A stretch of 64,000 nucleotides of DNA from Pseudofrankia coriaricola (GTDB lineage Bacteria; Actinomycetota; Actinomycetes; Frankiales; Frankiaceae), in contig NZ_MBLO01000069.1 of NCBI RefSeq assembly GCF_001854805.1, forward strand, positions 43,458-107,457, written 5' to 3'. The notes under the pieces were generated by a model that was not told the DNA's origin, did no database searches, and saw only the letters and a program-made list of their open reading frames with translations. This document shows positions 1-8,538 of the stretch, piece after piece; the stretch's first letter is position 1; each line of letters begins with the position of its first letter. A program made the position numbers and the translations under genes.

Positions 1-1581
1 CGGAGCAGCGACGGGCGGCGGTGACGTGGACGGGGACGGCGCGCGGAACGGTCCCGGCGGGACCGGCGGCGCGGCCGGAGCCGCTGGCACGGCCGGGGCA
101 GCGGCGGCCGGCCGTGACATGGGTGGCGGCGCGTGGAAGGGGCCCGGCGGCGCGGAAGGCGCCGGTACGGGAGCCGGCCACGCCCCCGGAGCGCGCCCCG
201 CCGCGGGAGCCTGCGGTGGCCCGGGGAACGGAGGCATCGGCAACGGCGGCATGGGCACCGGGCTTCCCGTCGGCGCCGGCCAGGAGTGTGGAACCGAAGG
301 CGCGGGAACCGGCCCGGCCCAGGCGGGCGGCGACGGCGCGTGCAGGGGCGCGGCGGGGGCCTGCTCCCCCGCGGGCGGCGTCCAGGAGCCCGGAGGGACC
401 TGGCCAAGGGGCGCGGGGCCTGGTTCCGTCGTGGTCTTCCGCGCCGGCGCGGCCGTGGTCATCGCTCGCCGGCGCACGGCCGCGGGGCGTAGCACCCGCG
501 CGACCGCGCGCTCGAGCGGCGCCGAGTCCACGGTGATGCCGAACTCCGGTGCGGTCAGCCCCCCCACGTCGTCAAGCACCAGCCGGAAGCCGGCGCCGGA
601 CCAGGCGCCGGCGACCAGCACCCGCACCGCCGGGTCCCGCCGGGCCGCGGCGGCGAGCAGGCCGGCCTCGGCGTCGTCGGGCCGGGCGCAGACCAGCACG
701 ATGAGCGAGGAACGGCTGGGAGTGTCCGTCTCCGGCCGCGGGCCGGCACCGGTCGATGTGCTCGGGAGCTCGCCGAGCGCCACGGCGAGCGTCGGACCGC
801 CGTAGCCGGGCAGCACGTCATCGGTGACGACCAGCCGCGCCGGGCGGCCGGTGGCCGGCAGGCCGGCGGCGAGCTGCGCGGCGATCATCGCGGCGAGGCG
901 CCGGCCGGCCTCGGGCGGACCCTCGATGGCACCGACAGCGGGAAGCGCGGCGAGGTCGAGCAGGACGAGCGCCCGCTGCCTGCCCCGCCCGGACACGCCG
1001 ACGGCGACCAGGACGCCCGGCGCGGGCTCGTCCGGCACGCCGCGGCCAGTAGCCAGCAGCTCTGCGCGGCCGGCCGTCCATCGACCGGGGCCGGCCGGGC
1101 GCCAGGGCGAGCCCAGGCCACGCCTGGCATCCCGCGAGGACGGGTCATCGTGGCCTCGCGCCGCTGCGCCCGGACCAGGCCGGGCGGGCCGCAGCGTCGC
1201 GCCGACAGTCACCTGCGCCGGACCGGCGGCCAGCAGATACGCCCGGCCAGGCGTCCGCGCGCCGGCCACCGCGGCGAAAGAACGATCCCGCAGCGCAGGC
1301 ACCTCGGCGTCGAGCAGCGCGGCCGCGGCGAACCGTACCCGCAGCCAGTAGCGTGCCGGCCGCCAGGCCGCGGCAGCGAGGCCGACGACGGCGCCGCGCA
1401 GCGAGCGGGCGAGCCAGGCGACGGCCCGCTTCCAGCCGACCGCCCTGGAGAATGCCTGGGCTCCGACCAGCGCCAGCACGACCGCCACCGCGACGGTCAG
1501 GCCGACAAGGATCGCGTGCCGGTGGGTGGTGAACAGCCCGGCCGGGCCGAACAGCGCCGCGCCGGCGGTCACGGTCGTCAC
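1..1581 (-). CDS. Membrane-anchored, proline-rich protein, LysM/BTAD-regulator-like (3' end beyond window)
   Basis: An open reading frame runs from about 1581 off the left edge, so the C-terminus is missing. From the N-terminus it shows one clear hydrophobic segment (ILVGLTVAVAVVLALVG), a basic stretch, then alternating hydrophobic/charged sequence with the strand-like blocks RALVLLDLAALPAVG and LIVLVCARPDD. It ends in a long Pro/Ala-rich linker (about 1-420 nt). This order resembles the large actinobacterial membrane-anchored regulators that end in LysM and BTAD (SARP-type) domains, but those domains would lie outside the window. GTG at 1581 follows a GGTGGGA; the frame stays open to a further GTG at 1806, so the start is uncertain. 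Real coding is inferred from the protein-like composition compared with the Arg/Pro-rich shadow frames. The family assignment is tentative. Confidence 0.5.
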   Translation of the reverse strand, partial: MTTVTAGAALFGPAGLFTTHRHAILVGLTVAVAVVLALVGAQAFSRAVGWKRAVAWLARSLRGAVVGLAAAAWRPARYWLRVRFAAAALLDAEVPALRDRSFAAVAGARTPGRAYLLAAGPAQVTVGATLRPARPGPGAAARGHDDPSSRDARRGLGSPWRPAGPGRWTAGRAELLATGRGVPDEPAPGVLVAVGVSGRGRQRALVLLDLAALPAVGAIEGPPEAGRRLAAMIAAQLAAGLPATGRPARLVVTDDVLPGYGGPTLAVALGELPSTSTGAGPRPETDTPSRSSLIVLVCARPDDAEAGLLAAAARRDPAVRVLVAGAWSGAGFRLVLDDVGGLTAPEFGITVDSAPLERAVARVLRPAAVRRRAMTTAAPARKTTTEPGPAPLGQVPPGSWTPPAGEQAPAAPLHAPSPPAWAGPVPAPSVPHSWPAPTGSPVPMPPLPMPPFPGPPQAPAAGRAPGAWPAPVPAPSAPPGPFHAPPPMSRPAAAAPAVPAAPAAPPVPPGPFRAPSPSTSPPPVAAP

Positions 1582-2155
1582 CGGCGTCCCACCGGCCCCT
1601 TCGCCATCGGCGGCGCGTGCGGCCCGGGCGGCGTCGGGTTGGTCGTCAGCGGACGGATCGTCGGCGCCGGGACGGTGGGTGACGGGACGTGGCTGTCGGA
1701 AAGGCTCGCGTCGTCGACGCCGCCCTGCCTGCCGTCGTCCACGATGGTCCGCCGCCCTGGGAGATGTCCGTTCCAGTAGGGCCGTCCAGGTGGCCGGCCC
1801 TGTCACGGGGCGGCCGGGAGGGGGCCGCTCCTCGGCGGGCCGGCAGCCTGGGTGCCGCGCCCAGCGGGCTCGACGGCCAAGGTCACGACCAAGCGCCTCA
1901 ATCTGGACAATACCGAGCCGGCCTCGGCCTGTCCGTCTGCGTCGCAAAGCCCTTGGGTGAACGTTGGCGCGCGTCAGAGCTTTACGCCCGCTACCGGCCT
2001 CCGGGGTGCCGCCGCGGTGGCGACCGGAACCTGATGGCACGGCCCGCGACGGCGAACGGCCGGCCCGCCGCGTTTCTGCCCGGCTCGCGGGCGCTGTCGC
2101 CGCGCCCCCCGTAAACGACTCGTCGCAGTGGGCGTGGACTGGTTGGCTGTCCGCT
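1582..2155. other. Gap: divergent promoter region, no convincing gene
   Basis: This stretch separates the leftward membrane protein from the rightward epimerase. The leftward frame stays open to a GTG at 1806, so part of it may encode an Arg-rich N-terminus of that gene. No RNA gene, repeat or clear promoter was recognised. The slightly less GC-rich part at about 1890-1990 is the most likely place for divergent promoters. Confidence 0.4.
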
Positions 2156-3028
2156 GTGCGGGTTCTGGTGACCGGGGACCGGGGGCTGGTGGGCACGGTG
2201 GTGACGGCCGCGTTGACGGCGGCTGGGCACCGGACAGTGGGTTTCGACCTGGCGGACGGTCATGACGTGCGCGACGCGGCGGATCTCGAGCGGATGGCCG
2301 CGGGCTGCGACGGGATCGTCCACCTGGCCGCCGTCGACGAGCCGGTCGACGATCCGGATCTGGCGGAGTTCGGGCCCGCCACCACCGGAACGGACGCGGT
2401 GGTGTTCGAGACCAACGCGCTCGGGACCGGCAATGTGCTGCGGGCCGCCGAGCGGCGGGGTGTCCCCCGGGTGGTCGTCCTGAGCAGCGTGGACGTGCTG
2501 GGGTGCTTCGGCGGCCGAGGCAGGCCCGACTACCTTCCGCTCGACGACCGGCATCCCACCCGCCCGGCGGGGGCGTACGGGATGTCGAAGTGGCTCGCGG
2601 AGCGGATGTGCGCGGCGGCCACCGCCGCGACCGGTGTGTGCACGGTGTGCCTGCGCCCACCAGGGGTGTTCACCGAGGAGATCTACGCCGGGATACGGCG
2701 GGCCAGACGCGACCATCCCGACTTCGAGTGGTCCCCGTACTGGGAGTACGGCGCCTTCCTCGACGTGCGGGATCTCGCGTCCGCGGTGGAACGGGCGCTG
2801 ACCGCGCCGCTTGCCGGCCATCACCGGCTGCTGCTGTGCGCGGCGGACATCTCCTCGTCGAACGACCACGCCCGCACCTTGGCCGAACGGCTGCTCCCCG
2901 ACGTCGAGTGGCGGGGCGGGCCGGAATACGAGACCGACCCGTTCCGGGCACTGGTCGACGCGTCCGGCGCCCGCGCCCTGCTGGGCTGGGCACCGCGGCA
3001 CCGCTGGCGTCCTCCCCACAGGGTGTAG
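2156..3028 (+). CDS. NAD-dependent epimerase/dehydratase family protein (extended SDR)
   Basis: A 290-residue protein with the extended-SDR N-terminal nucleotide-binding strand RVLVTGDRGLVGTVV (the second motif glycine is an aspartate-arginine variant). It also has the DGIVHLAAVD strand, the VVVLSSVDV serine strand and a YGMSK active-site pair (YxxxK). The family uses NAD(P) to epimerise, dehydrate or reduce nucleotide sugars and related compounds, and the substrate cannot be read from sequence. The start is taken as GTG 2156 because the longer in-frame upstream sequence is non-protein-like and the Rossmann strand begins at residue 3. The C-terminal domain (YGAFLDVRDLASAVERAL) fits the family. 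It stands alone, with the START-like gene 157 bp downstream on the same strand. Confidence 0.85.
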   Translation: MRVLVTGDRGLVGTVVTAALTAAGHRTVGFDLADGHDVRDAADLERMAAGCDGIVHLAAVDEPVDDPDLAEFGPATTGTDAVVFETNALGTGNVLRAAERRGVPRVVVLSSVDVLGCFGGRGRPDYLPLDDRHPTRPAGAYGMSKWLAERMCAAATAATGVCTVCLRPPGVFTEEIYAGIRRARRDHPDFEWSPYWEYGAFLDVRDLASAVERALTAPLAGHHRLLLCAADISSSNDHARTLAERLLPDVEWRGGPEYETDPFRALVDASGARALLGWAPRHRWRPPHRV

Positions 3029-3185
3029 AACGCCGCCAACAGAACGACGCTCGACCGGCTCGTCGTCGGGCGGGGTCCGCCGACGCGACCGATGAGTTCC
3101 GCCTCGTCGCGTCGTCTGCATGGTGGGAACGTCCCATTCCGCGCCTGCGAGAGTCCCGAGCTGAGACGACAGGAGCGTGCACACC

Positions 3186-3665
3186 ATGGCCGAGGAGAAC
3201 GTGAGCGCCACCCTGACTGTCGCCGTGCCCGCCGCGAGGGTGTTCGCGGTGCTGGCGGACCCGACGACCCATTCCGCGATCGACGGCACCGGCTGGGTTC
3301 AGGAAGCCGCCGACCAGGCGCCGCTGACCGAGGTGGGGCAGATCTTCCGGATGGGCATGTATCACGCCGACCATCCAGACGGTGACTACCGGGTGGTCAA
3401 CAAGGTCCAGGTGCTCGACCCGCCGCGCGCCATTGGCTGGCTGCCGGGGACGGAGAAGGGCGACGGTCACCTGGACTTCGGCGGCTGGATCTGGCGTTAC
3501 GACCTGGCGTCACTCGGCCCGTCCGAGACCGAGGTCACGCTCACCTACGACTGGTCAGCGGTGCCGCGGTTCATCCGGGAGTACCTCCAATTCCCGCCGT
3601 TCGGCCCCGAACATCTCACCAACTCGCTGCACCACCTGGCCGAGCTTGCCGCACCGACGGTCTGA
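3186..3665 (+). CDS. SRPBCC (START/Bet v1-like) family protein
   Basis: A 159-residue protein typical in length for polyketide-cyclase/START-like SRPBCC proteins, which form a hydrophobic ligand cavity. It begins with the usual strand-helix pattern (VSATLTVAVPAARVFAVLADPTTH), has a central GxRxxN-like region and ends with a long helix (PEHLTNSLHHLAELA). The ATG at 3186 lies 11 nt after AGGAGC; the GTG at 3177 is too close to that site. Ligand and role are unknown. The neighbouring epimerase is on the same strand but 157 bp away, so an operon is possible but not shown. Confidence 0.8.
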   Translation: MAEENVSATLTVAVPAARVFAVLADPTTHSAIDGTGWVQEAADQAPLTEVGQIFRMGMYHADHPDGDYRVVNKVQVLDPPRAIGWLPGTEKGDGHLDFGGWIWRYDLASLGPSETEVTLTYDWSAVPRFIREYLQFPPFGPEHLTNSLHHLAELAAPTV

Positions 3666-3943
3666 GCCGCTGCGGCCGCGGCGATATCCCTATCCCAACC
3701 CCTGAACCGCCCGAGTCGCCGCCGCGGCCGGAAACCGGCATGGTGACCATGGCGCGACACCTCAAGATTTCACCAGTTGGGCGGACCTGCGGGGAACACG
3801 CGCGGATAGCGGATGTTTTCCACAGCCTGCGGTTACCACTACGCTCCGCTGCGCCGGTTACACCTGAGTAGTCCCTGTCAGATTTCCCTTCGGAGACACG
3901 TCAAACATCGCGAACATTCGACGACCGCCATGACTCCGTCACC

Positions 3944-4234
3944 GTGACAGGTGGTGCCCCGTCGGGCGAGCACCGTCGACGCCATCAGGCCATCGGTTTT
4001 CTGATTATGGCGACCGCGGTGACGTCCGGCGGTCTCCTGACTGGTTGCCAACCAATGCCGGGAGTTCCCCTCCCCATCGACCAGCGACAAGCACGACCGC
4101 CCGTCGCAACCTCCGACCCTCCCTGTGAGGAGCCATCGTCAATACCTGTGGATCTGGCGTGCTCGTCGTTTGCCAATCAGTTACTTCGGAGCAGCCGTGC
4201 GGCGGTCTGGGCGGGAGTCTCGTTGCGGGTGTAG
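3944..4234 (+). pseudogene. Possible lipoprotein N-terminus interrupted by the IS256-type element
   Basis: The first 35 residues look like a lipoprotein signal peptide: a basic N-region (EHRRRHQ), a hydrophobic stretch (GFLIMATAVTSGG) and a lipobox LLTGC. After this the sequence is short and Pro-rich. The frame then runs into the left inverted repeat of the IS element at about 4130, so residues beyond about 62 would be element-encoded. I read it as the 5' end of a lipoprotein gene cut by the insertion, but a chance ORF is quite possible. No continuation was recognised right of 6131. Confidence 0.3.
4139..4154 (+). repeat. Left terminal inverted repeat of IS256-type element
   Basis: TCAATACCTGTGGATC; 15 of 16 bases pair with 6107-6122. 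The match becomes patchy (GAGxCAT) out to about 4130. Confidence 0.75.
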
Positions 4235-4758
4235 ATCGTCCGTGTCGCGACCAGCTCGGTGCCGCGGTCGTCGAGCCAGTGGGCGAGGAAGTCGTGCCCG
4301 TCGACGATCCAGGATCGGCCTTTGCTCGCTGTGCAGCGTCGCCGTAGCACGGTCAGTGAGCCCTTGCGCTCAGGGGAGGGAAGGAGACGGACCACATCTC
4401 GGCAACGGCTCAGTGCGGTGCGGACCGTGACCAGGTGCCGGTGATCGGTGTAGCTAGTGTGGCCTGCGCCCAGTGCAATGACGGCGTCGGGATGATCTGC
4501 GGCAGCACGGGCCACGGCATGTGCTCGGGCCGGTTCCCATTCCACTTCGGCCGCAAGGCGTCCGACCGCGGCGATGCGCTCGCGGAGTTTGGCGATGCTC
4601 CATCCCACCTCCGCGTAGTACCCGTCCGCGGTGGCGTCCAGATCGACGAACGGTTTGTGCGTCCTCGCTGCAAGCTCTCGGCCGAGGGTGGTTTTCCCAG
4701 CGCCGGCCGGACCGACCAGAACCATCCAGGGTGCCTCAGTGGCCGCCGGTCGGCTCAC
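4177..4758 (-). CDS. Shikimate-kinase-like P-loop protein, IS passenger
   Basis: A 193-residue protein with a Walker A motif GPAGAGKTT (about residues 17-25), a DLD motif (FVDLDATADGYY, about 38-49) where shikimate kinases bind Mg/substrate, and ALGAGHTSYTD in the position of the kinase Gly-rich segment. The family phosphorylates small alcohols or ribose-like substrates with ATP; the substrate here is unknown. The GTG start at 4758 overlaps the transposase stop by 4 nt (GTGA), implying translational coupling, and the stop lies just inside the left IS repeat, so the gene travels with the element. It may be a transposition accessory or a cargo enzyme. The closest named relatives would be AroK or AAA/zeta-toxin-like kinases. 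Confidence 0.75.
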   Translation of the reverse strand: MSRPAATEAPWMVLVGPAGAGKTTLGRELAARTHKPFVDLDATADGYYAEVGWSIAKLRERIAAVGRLAAEVEWEPARAHAVARAAADHPDAVIALGAGHTSYTDHRHLVTVRTALSRCRDVVRLLPSPERKGSLTVLRRRCTASKGRSWIVDGHDFLAHWLDDRGTELVATRTIYTRNETPAQTAARLLRSN

Positions 4759-6008
4759 GCGGCGATCACCTCATCGCGTTCTACGAGGCGACCCCGTTCG
4801 AAGCGCGCTCCGGCGCGGACGAGGGCGACGAGGTGGGGCGCGTTCACGGCCCGCCACCGCTGCTGGGCGGACTCCACCAGCTTGAAGACCATGGCCAGGG
4901 CGGCGGTGCGGGAGCCGGCCCCGCGGGTGACCTTGGTCCGCAGCCTCACGGTGGAGAAGGTGGACTCTATGGGGTTCGTGGTGCGCAGGTGGATCCAGTG
5001 CTCGGCGGGGAAGTCGTAGAACGCCAGCAGCTGGTCCTGGTCGGCGGTGATCTTCTTGACGGCTTTGGGGAACTTCACGCCGTAGAGCTGGGCGAACGTC
5101 TTGATCGCCGCCTCGGAGCGGTCGCGGTCCTCGGCGTTGTAGATGTCCTGGATCGCTTTCTTCGCTCCGGGCTGCGCGGACTTCGGCAGGGAGTCGAGGA
5201 CGTTGGCCGTTTTGTGAACCCAGCACCTCTGCTCGCGGGTGGTGAGGAACACGTCGGCCAGAGCCTTCCAGAAACCGAGCGCGCCGTCACCAACCGCGAG
5301 GACGGGGGCACGCATGCCCCGGCGGGCGCAGTCGCGCATCATGTCGGCCCAGGATTCGGCGGATTCGCGGTAGCCGTCGGCGAGGGCGACCAGTTCTTTG
5401 GAGCCGTCGGTGCGGACCCCGACGAGGACCAGAACGCAGCCTTTGGCCTCCTCCAGACGGATGTTGAGGTGGATGCCGTCGGCCCACACGTACACGTAGT
5501 CGGCCTGGGAAAGGTCACGGTTCATGAACGCGACGTGATCGGCCTGCCACTGCTGGGTGAGCCGGGTGACCGTGGCCGGTGAGAGCCCGGCCGCCGAGCC
5601 GAGGAACTGCTCCAGCGCCGGGACGAAGTCCCCGGAGGACAGCCCGTGCAGGTAGAGCAGCGGCAGCACCTCGCTGACCTTCGGGGACTTGCGGCACCAC
5701 GGCGGCAGGATCGCCGAGGAGAATCGCTTGCGCTCGCCCGTGGTCTCGTCGACCCGCTTGTCGTTCACCCGCGGCGCCTTCACCTCGACCGCCCCGGCCG
5801 CGGTAGTGACCTTCCGGGGCTGGTGGTAGCCGTTGCGCACCACCAGCCGCCGACCTTTGCCGTCTTGCTGGTCGGCCAACTCGGCTATGTAGGCGTTGAC
5901 TTCGGCTTCCAGGGCCGCCGCGAGCATCCGCCGGGCGCCCTCCCGAACGATCTCGTCTATCAGGGAGCTGTTCGGCATGGTGCCGTCGTCGTTGACTACG
6001 CTGAGCAC
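4755..6008 (-). CDS. IS256 family transposase (DDE)
   Basis: A 417-residue protein of normal IS256-family length. The DDE catalytic acids are visible as D in VWADGIHLN, D in VLAVGDGALGFW and E in TTNPIESTFSTVR, with the family-typical RCWVHKTANVL segment between. The N-terminal LIDEIVREGARRML helix and the RNGY block (RNGYHQPRKV) also fit. It starts with GTG at 6008; an internal ATG at residue 11 (MPNSSLID) is an alternative. It appears intact, so the element may be active. It acts on the flanking inverted repeats and is followed by the coupled kinase-like gene. Confidence 0.95.
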   Translation of the reverse strand: MLSVVNDDGTMPNSSLIDEIVREGARRMLAAALEAEVNAYIAELADQQDGKGRRLVVRNGYHQPRKVTTAAGAVEVKAPRVNDKRVDETTGERKRFSSAILPPWCRKSPKVSEVLPLLYLHGLSSGDFVPALEQFLGSAAGLSPATVTRLTQQWQADHVAFMNRDLSQADYVYVWADGIHLNIRLEEAKGCVLVLVGVRTDGSKELVALADGYRESAESWADMMRDCARRGMRAPVLAVGDGALGFWKALADVFLTTREQRCWVHKTANVLDSLPKSAQPGAKKAIQDIYNAEDRDRSEAAIKTFAQLYGVKFPKAVKKITADQDQLLAFYDFPAEHWIHLRTTNPIESTFSTVRLRTKVTRGAGSRTAALAMVFKLVESAQQRWRAVNAPHLVALVRAGARFERGRLVERDEVIAA

Positions 6009-6106
6009 GGACGTGCCTTCCCGACCGGTGCTGCGAACACCGGCCTACTCGATGACCATCAGTCGATCACTCGGGAAGGTACGCCCTTCGCACGCTTCCC
6101 GAGCTC

Positions 6107-6122
6107 GATCCACAGGTCTTGA
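6107..6122 (-). repeat. Right terminal inverted repeat of IS256-type element
   Basis: On the minus strand this reads TCAAGACCTGTGGATC, the partner of the left repeat at 4139-4154. Confidence 0.75.
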
Positions 6123-6277
6123 GCATGTCTCGCGGACTCCCGCTGCCCTCCCCTCCTCTGGTGGCTGGCCGGGGTCCGGGGCAGCGCCCCGGTGCGTAGT
6201 AGGCACTACTCCTTATGTCGTGCGCCTTGTTCGGTAGGGACCGTGACTGTCTGAGGTGGTACCGGCAGGATGGGCGG

Positions 6278-6772
6278 ATGACGCGGCGGTGGGTGCAGTC
6301 GGCACATCATCGACCTGGGCGGCGGCGTTCCGGTCACCGCCCACGAGCGACAGTGCGGGGCCTGGTAGCGGGAGCGCTCATCCTCGGAGTGGTTGTGTTT
6401 GTCGGGTTCCTGATCGCGGCCCAGGTAAGGATGGATCGAGCTGGCTGCGGCGCGGTCGATCCGACGGACCCAGGCAACTACAGCGCGGTGTTTCTCGCCA
6501 ACGACACCCCGCGGTTGGTCGTCGTCGACGACTGCCAGGGCGGCTATTGCAGATCCGATCAAGGGTCGATGCCGCTGGCGCCAGGCGAGCGAGTCGGGGT
6601 CGACGCCGCATGCGCGGCCAGCGGCGACGCCATGACGTCGTGGCGGGTAGCAAGCGCTGACGGGACCGTTCTGGGCTACGTCGCGGTCGACACCCCCAGG
6701 AAGCGCGACGGCCTTGTCTACCCCATCTCCCGCGTGAGCCACAATCGGTTCACCGCAACCCCTTCGCTCTGA
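6278..6772 (+). CDS. Single-pass membrane-anchored protein with Cys-rich exported domain
   Basis: A 164-residue protein: an Arg/His-rich cytoplasmic N-terminus, one transmembrane segment (VAGALILGVVVFVGFLIAA, about residues 29-47) and an exported domain of about 115 residues. That domain has four cysteines (two within DDCQGGYCRSD), suitable for disulfides, and a beta-rich pattern (SWRVASADGTVLGYVAVD). ATG 6278 is preferred because an AGGA lies just upstream; the frame opens at 6215 with a less plausible start. The function is unknown, and no operon partner is near. Confidence 0.6.
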   Translation: MTRRWVQSAHHRPGRRRSGHRPRATVRGLVAGALILGVVVFVGFLIAAQVRMDRAGCGAVDPTDPGNYSAVFLANDTPRLVVVDDCQGGYCRSDQGSMPLAPGERVGVDAACAASGDAMTSWRVASADGTVLGYVAVDTPRKRDGLVYPISRVSHNRFTATPSL

Positions 6773-6970
6773 CCCCCAAAGGTGCACGGTCGGACCACTC
6801 AGGTCGCCGACGTCCACACTCCAGGTCGAGCGTCGGGCCGACGCCCCGACGCGCGCGGGTGGGGTGGCAGTCCCGACGCGCCGGGGCCCCGGGGCGCAGC
6901 GGGACTGACGGGGCCCCGCCCGTGCGTGGCGCGCGTGGCGGACCGACGCGGCGGCCGAAGGCCGCCCTTG

Positions 6971-7004
6971 AACCTGAAAGGATTTAAAAACCTGAAAGGA
7001 CTTT
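6971..7004 (+). repeat. Tandem direct repeat AACCTGAAAGGA
   Basis: Two copies of AACCTGAAAGGA followed by TTT/CTTT, spaced 18 nt, forming an AT-rich island between very GC-rich flanks. The purpose is unknown; it could be a protein-binding site or a leader element. Confidence 0.5.
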
Positions 7005-7228
7005 CTACGACAGCGATCTTCGCTCGACGATCTTCGCCCGCGCTGCCAGGCGGAACCACGACGCGGAGATCGACACTGACGACCTCGGCGCCCATGACGG
7101 CTCGGGAGTGCCGTCGCAGACCGACGCGCCTACCCGGCCGACACGGCGTCCCAAGACCGACGTCCAAGTAGCAACCGCTCCGGCGGGACGGACGGACCCT
7201 GAGAGGAGAGGGCAACCGGTCCACCGAC

Positions 7229-7331
7229 GTTCACACCGGCCCGTGCCGCCCGCTCGCTCAGCTGATCGATACCGACGGCGTCCACCACCGTCCGGCGCCG
7301 TCCGCCGGCTCGGGTACACCGTTGGGTGCAC
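7229..7331 (+). repeat. Dispersed CGTCC-rich repeat, copy A
   Basis: Contains GGCGTCCACCACCGTCC and ends in a tail GGCTCGGGTACACCGTTGGG then TGCAC, matching the tails of copies E and I. It lacks the GAGATC head seen in B, D and I. Confidence 0.5.
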
Positions 7332-7392
7332 TGGCACCCGCCCTGGCCAACGTCGTTCCCTCACGCTCGGCACGATCGGCGACCGTCCCGGA

Positions 7393-7535
7393 CGCCCGGC
7401 CGACACGGAGATCATGAGATCATTCGTGGTCCGTCCGCGTATGTCCGTGGCCGTCGGCTGGTCCAGGTCGCGCGGCTGGCGGCGTCCACGGACGTCCACC
7501 TTCGTCCGCCGTCGTTCGCCGGCCTGGCTGCCGGC
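7393..7535 (+). repeat. Dispersed CGTCC-rich repeat, copy B
   Basis: Head GATCATGAGATCAT (7410-7423), then GTCCGTGGCCGTC, CCAGGTCGCGCG, GGCGGCGTCC, GACGTCCACCTTCGTCCGCC and tail GGCCTGGCTGCC. It aligns along its whole length with copy D (8189-8340). Confidence 0.65.
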
Positions 7536-7568
7536 ACCGTACTGACCACGGCGGTCCGTGAGCTCTTC

Positions 7569-7844
7569 CTAGTCGCCGTGCCGGCCTGTTGGACGCGGTT
7601 GGTCCCCTACTGGGGAAGTGCTTTCATCGGATCGCACATCCGCCTTTGTTTCCTGGACCTTTAGGCGATGCAGTTGTTGCCCAATCGCCGAACTCACGAA
7701 AATGCTCGGCAGCACGAAATAGCGTTCTAGAAGCCTCAGCTCTCCGAAGGGCCAGAGAAATAGAGCGACAGCTCCGTAGGCTACGACGAGGTAGAGCACC
7801 CAGCGAAGAATGAGTGCCGGGTGAGCCCGAAGAAGCCGCAGCAT
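7569..7844 (-). CDS. Small two-TM membrane protein, unknown function
   Basis: A 91-residue protein with a strong transmembrane segment (LILRWVLYLVVAYGAVALFL) and a second hydrophobic stretch (YFVLPSIFVSSAIG), then a short charged tail. The frame extends upstream to 8132, but that part is Arg-rich and runs through repeat copy C, so ATG 7844 is preferred, with TAGGG about 8 nt upstream. The base composition is clearly less GC-rich than the surroundings, suggesting recent acquisition. It sits alone between repeat copies B and C. Confidence 0.5.
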   Translation of the reverse strand: MLRLLRAHPALILRWVLYLVVAYGAVALFLWPFGELRLLERYFVLPSIFVSSAIGQQLHRLKVQETKADVRSDESTSPVGDQPRPTGRHGD

Positions 7845-8049
7845 TGTACGAGGCCCTATCGCCTTCTTTAGGTCATCTCTAAGCCATCCGACAGGCGTCC
7901 GACGCCCTCGTTGCTCGCGATGCCGACCCGCGGGAGGTTCCGTGAAACTCGCACGATTGTGGGTACGGCGTCCGCGGCCTCTCATAACGCGAGCGTCCCA
8001 CAGACGCGGAAGGTTCGTGGAGTTGCGGACGATGCTGCCTTGCAAAGTC

Positions 8050-8171
8050 ACTCTCGCCTGTCCGTCGATGTCCGGGCTCGTCCGTGACCGTCGTCCGACG
8101 CGGCCACCGGTTCCGGCGGAGTCCCGCGCCATCCGCCCCAGTCCGCCGGCTCAGCGACACGGTGGCTACAC
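8050..8171 (+). repeat. Dispersed CGTCC-rich repeat, copy C
   Basis: TGTCCGTCGATGTCC, GCTCGTCCGTGACCGTCGTCC and tail AGTCCGCCGGCTCAGC followed by GGTGGCTACAC; its second half matches copy A best. Confidence 0.5.
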
Positions 8172-8188
8172 ATGCACCTCCCGCCGGC

Positions 8189-8340
8189 CGGTCGGGCGAC
8201 CCGGGGATCATGAGATCATCCAGGGCTCGTCCGCCGACGTCCGTGGACGTCCCTCGCTGCAGGTCACGCGCTCGGCGGCGTCCTTAGACGTTCGTAGTCG
8301 TCCACTGTCGTCCGCGGGCTTAGCTGCCACCGTGGCTGCC
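8189..8340 (+). repeat. Dispersed CGTCC-rich repeat, copy D
   Basis: Head GATCATGAGATCATC (8205-8219), then CGTCCGCCGACGTCCGTGG, CAGGTCACGCG, CGGCGGCGTCC, GTCGTCCACTGTCGTCCGC and tail GGGCTTAGCTGCC. It aligns end to end with copy B. Confidence 0.65.
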
Positions 8341-8538
8341 GCTGCGCCCTTGGCGTGGTCGGAGAGGCCGGGCCATCCCACCGACCCGACGCTCCCCCAC
8401 CGTCCACAACGTCCGCAGTCGTTGCTACATCGGGCTGAACGCCAGTGGGCGGCGGAGGTCGGCTCGTTCGATCATCCGTCGGCGATCCGTCCAAGCTTCA
8501 GCGGCACCGAAACGCCGCTGCGTCTAACCTCGCAGGAC

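Larger units (their letters stand above)
4130..6131. mobile_element. IS256-type insertion sequence with a kinase-like passenger gene
   Basis: The element is defined by an inverted repeat pair. TCAATACCTGTGGATC at 4139-4154 faces the reverse complement TCAAGACCTGTGGATC at 6107-6122 (15 of 16 identical), with weaker matching continuing outward to about 4130 and 6131. Inside are a full-length leftward IS256-type transposase (4755-6008) and a P-loop kinase-like gene (4177-4758) that ends about 22 bp inside the left repeat. No 8-9 bp target duplication was seen, so the exact tips are uncertain. A hairpin (CTCGGGAAG/CTTCCCGAG, 6069-6103) lies between the right repeat and the transposase start and may limit read-in transcription. 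Confidence 0.75.
6773..7568. other. Gap: repeats, no gene
   Basis: No convincing gene. It contains a GC-rich hairpin-like stretch (about 6876-6900, GCCGGGGCCCCGG) that may terminate the upstream gene. It also has two direct copies of AACCTGAAAGGA (6971-6982 and 6989-7000) in an AT-rich patch, and the first two members (7229-7331 and 7393-7535) of the dispersed repeat family described below. Confidence 0.5.
7845..8538. other. Gap: two dispersed repeats, divergent promoter region
   Basis: Holds repeat copies C (8050-8171) and D (8189-8340). No gene was recognised. The long open frames across it consist of repeat-derived Arg/Pro/Ser sequence. Confidence 0.5.

Noticed and set aside
21..1960. Several long rightward ORFs (for example 26-805, 824-1351, 1150-1779)
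   Set aside because: Composition is Arg/Pro/Ala/Gly-rich and lacks any fold pattern; the leftward frame over the same DNA reads as protein with a TM helix and proline-rich linker, so these are shadows.
2156..3665. Epimerase plus START-like gene as a polyketide or sugar biosynthetic cluster
   Set aside because: Only two generic genes, with no synthase, transferase or other sugar genes nearby.
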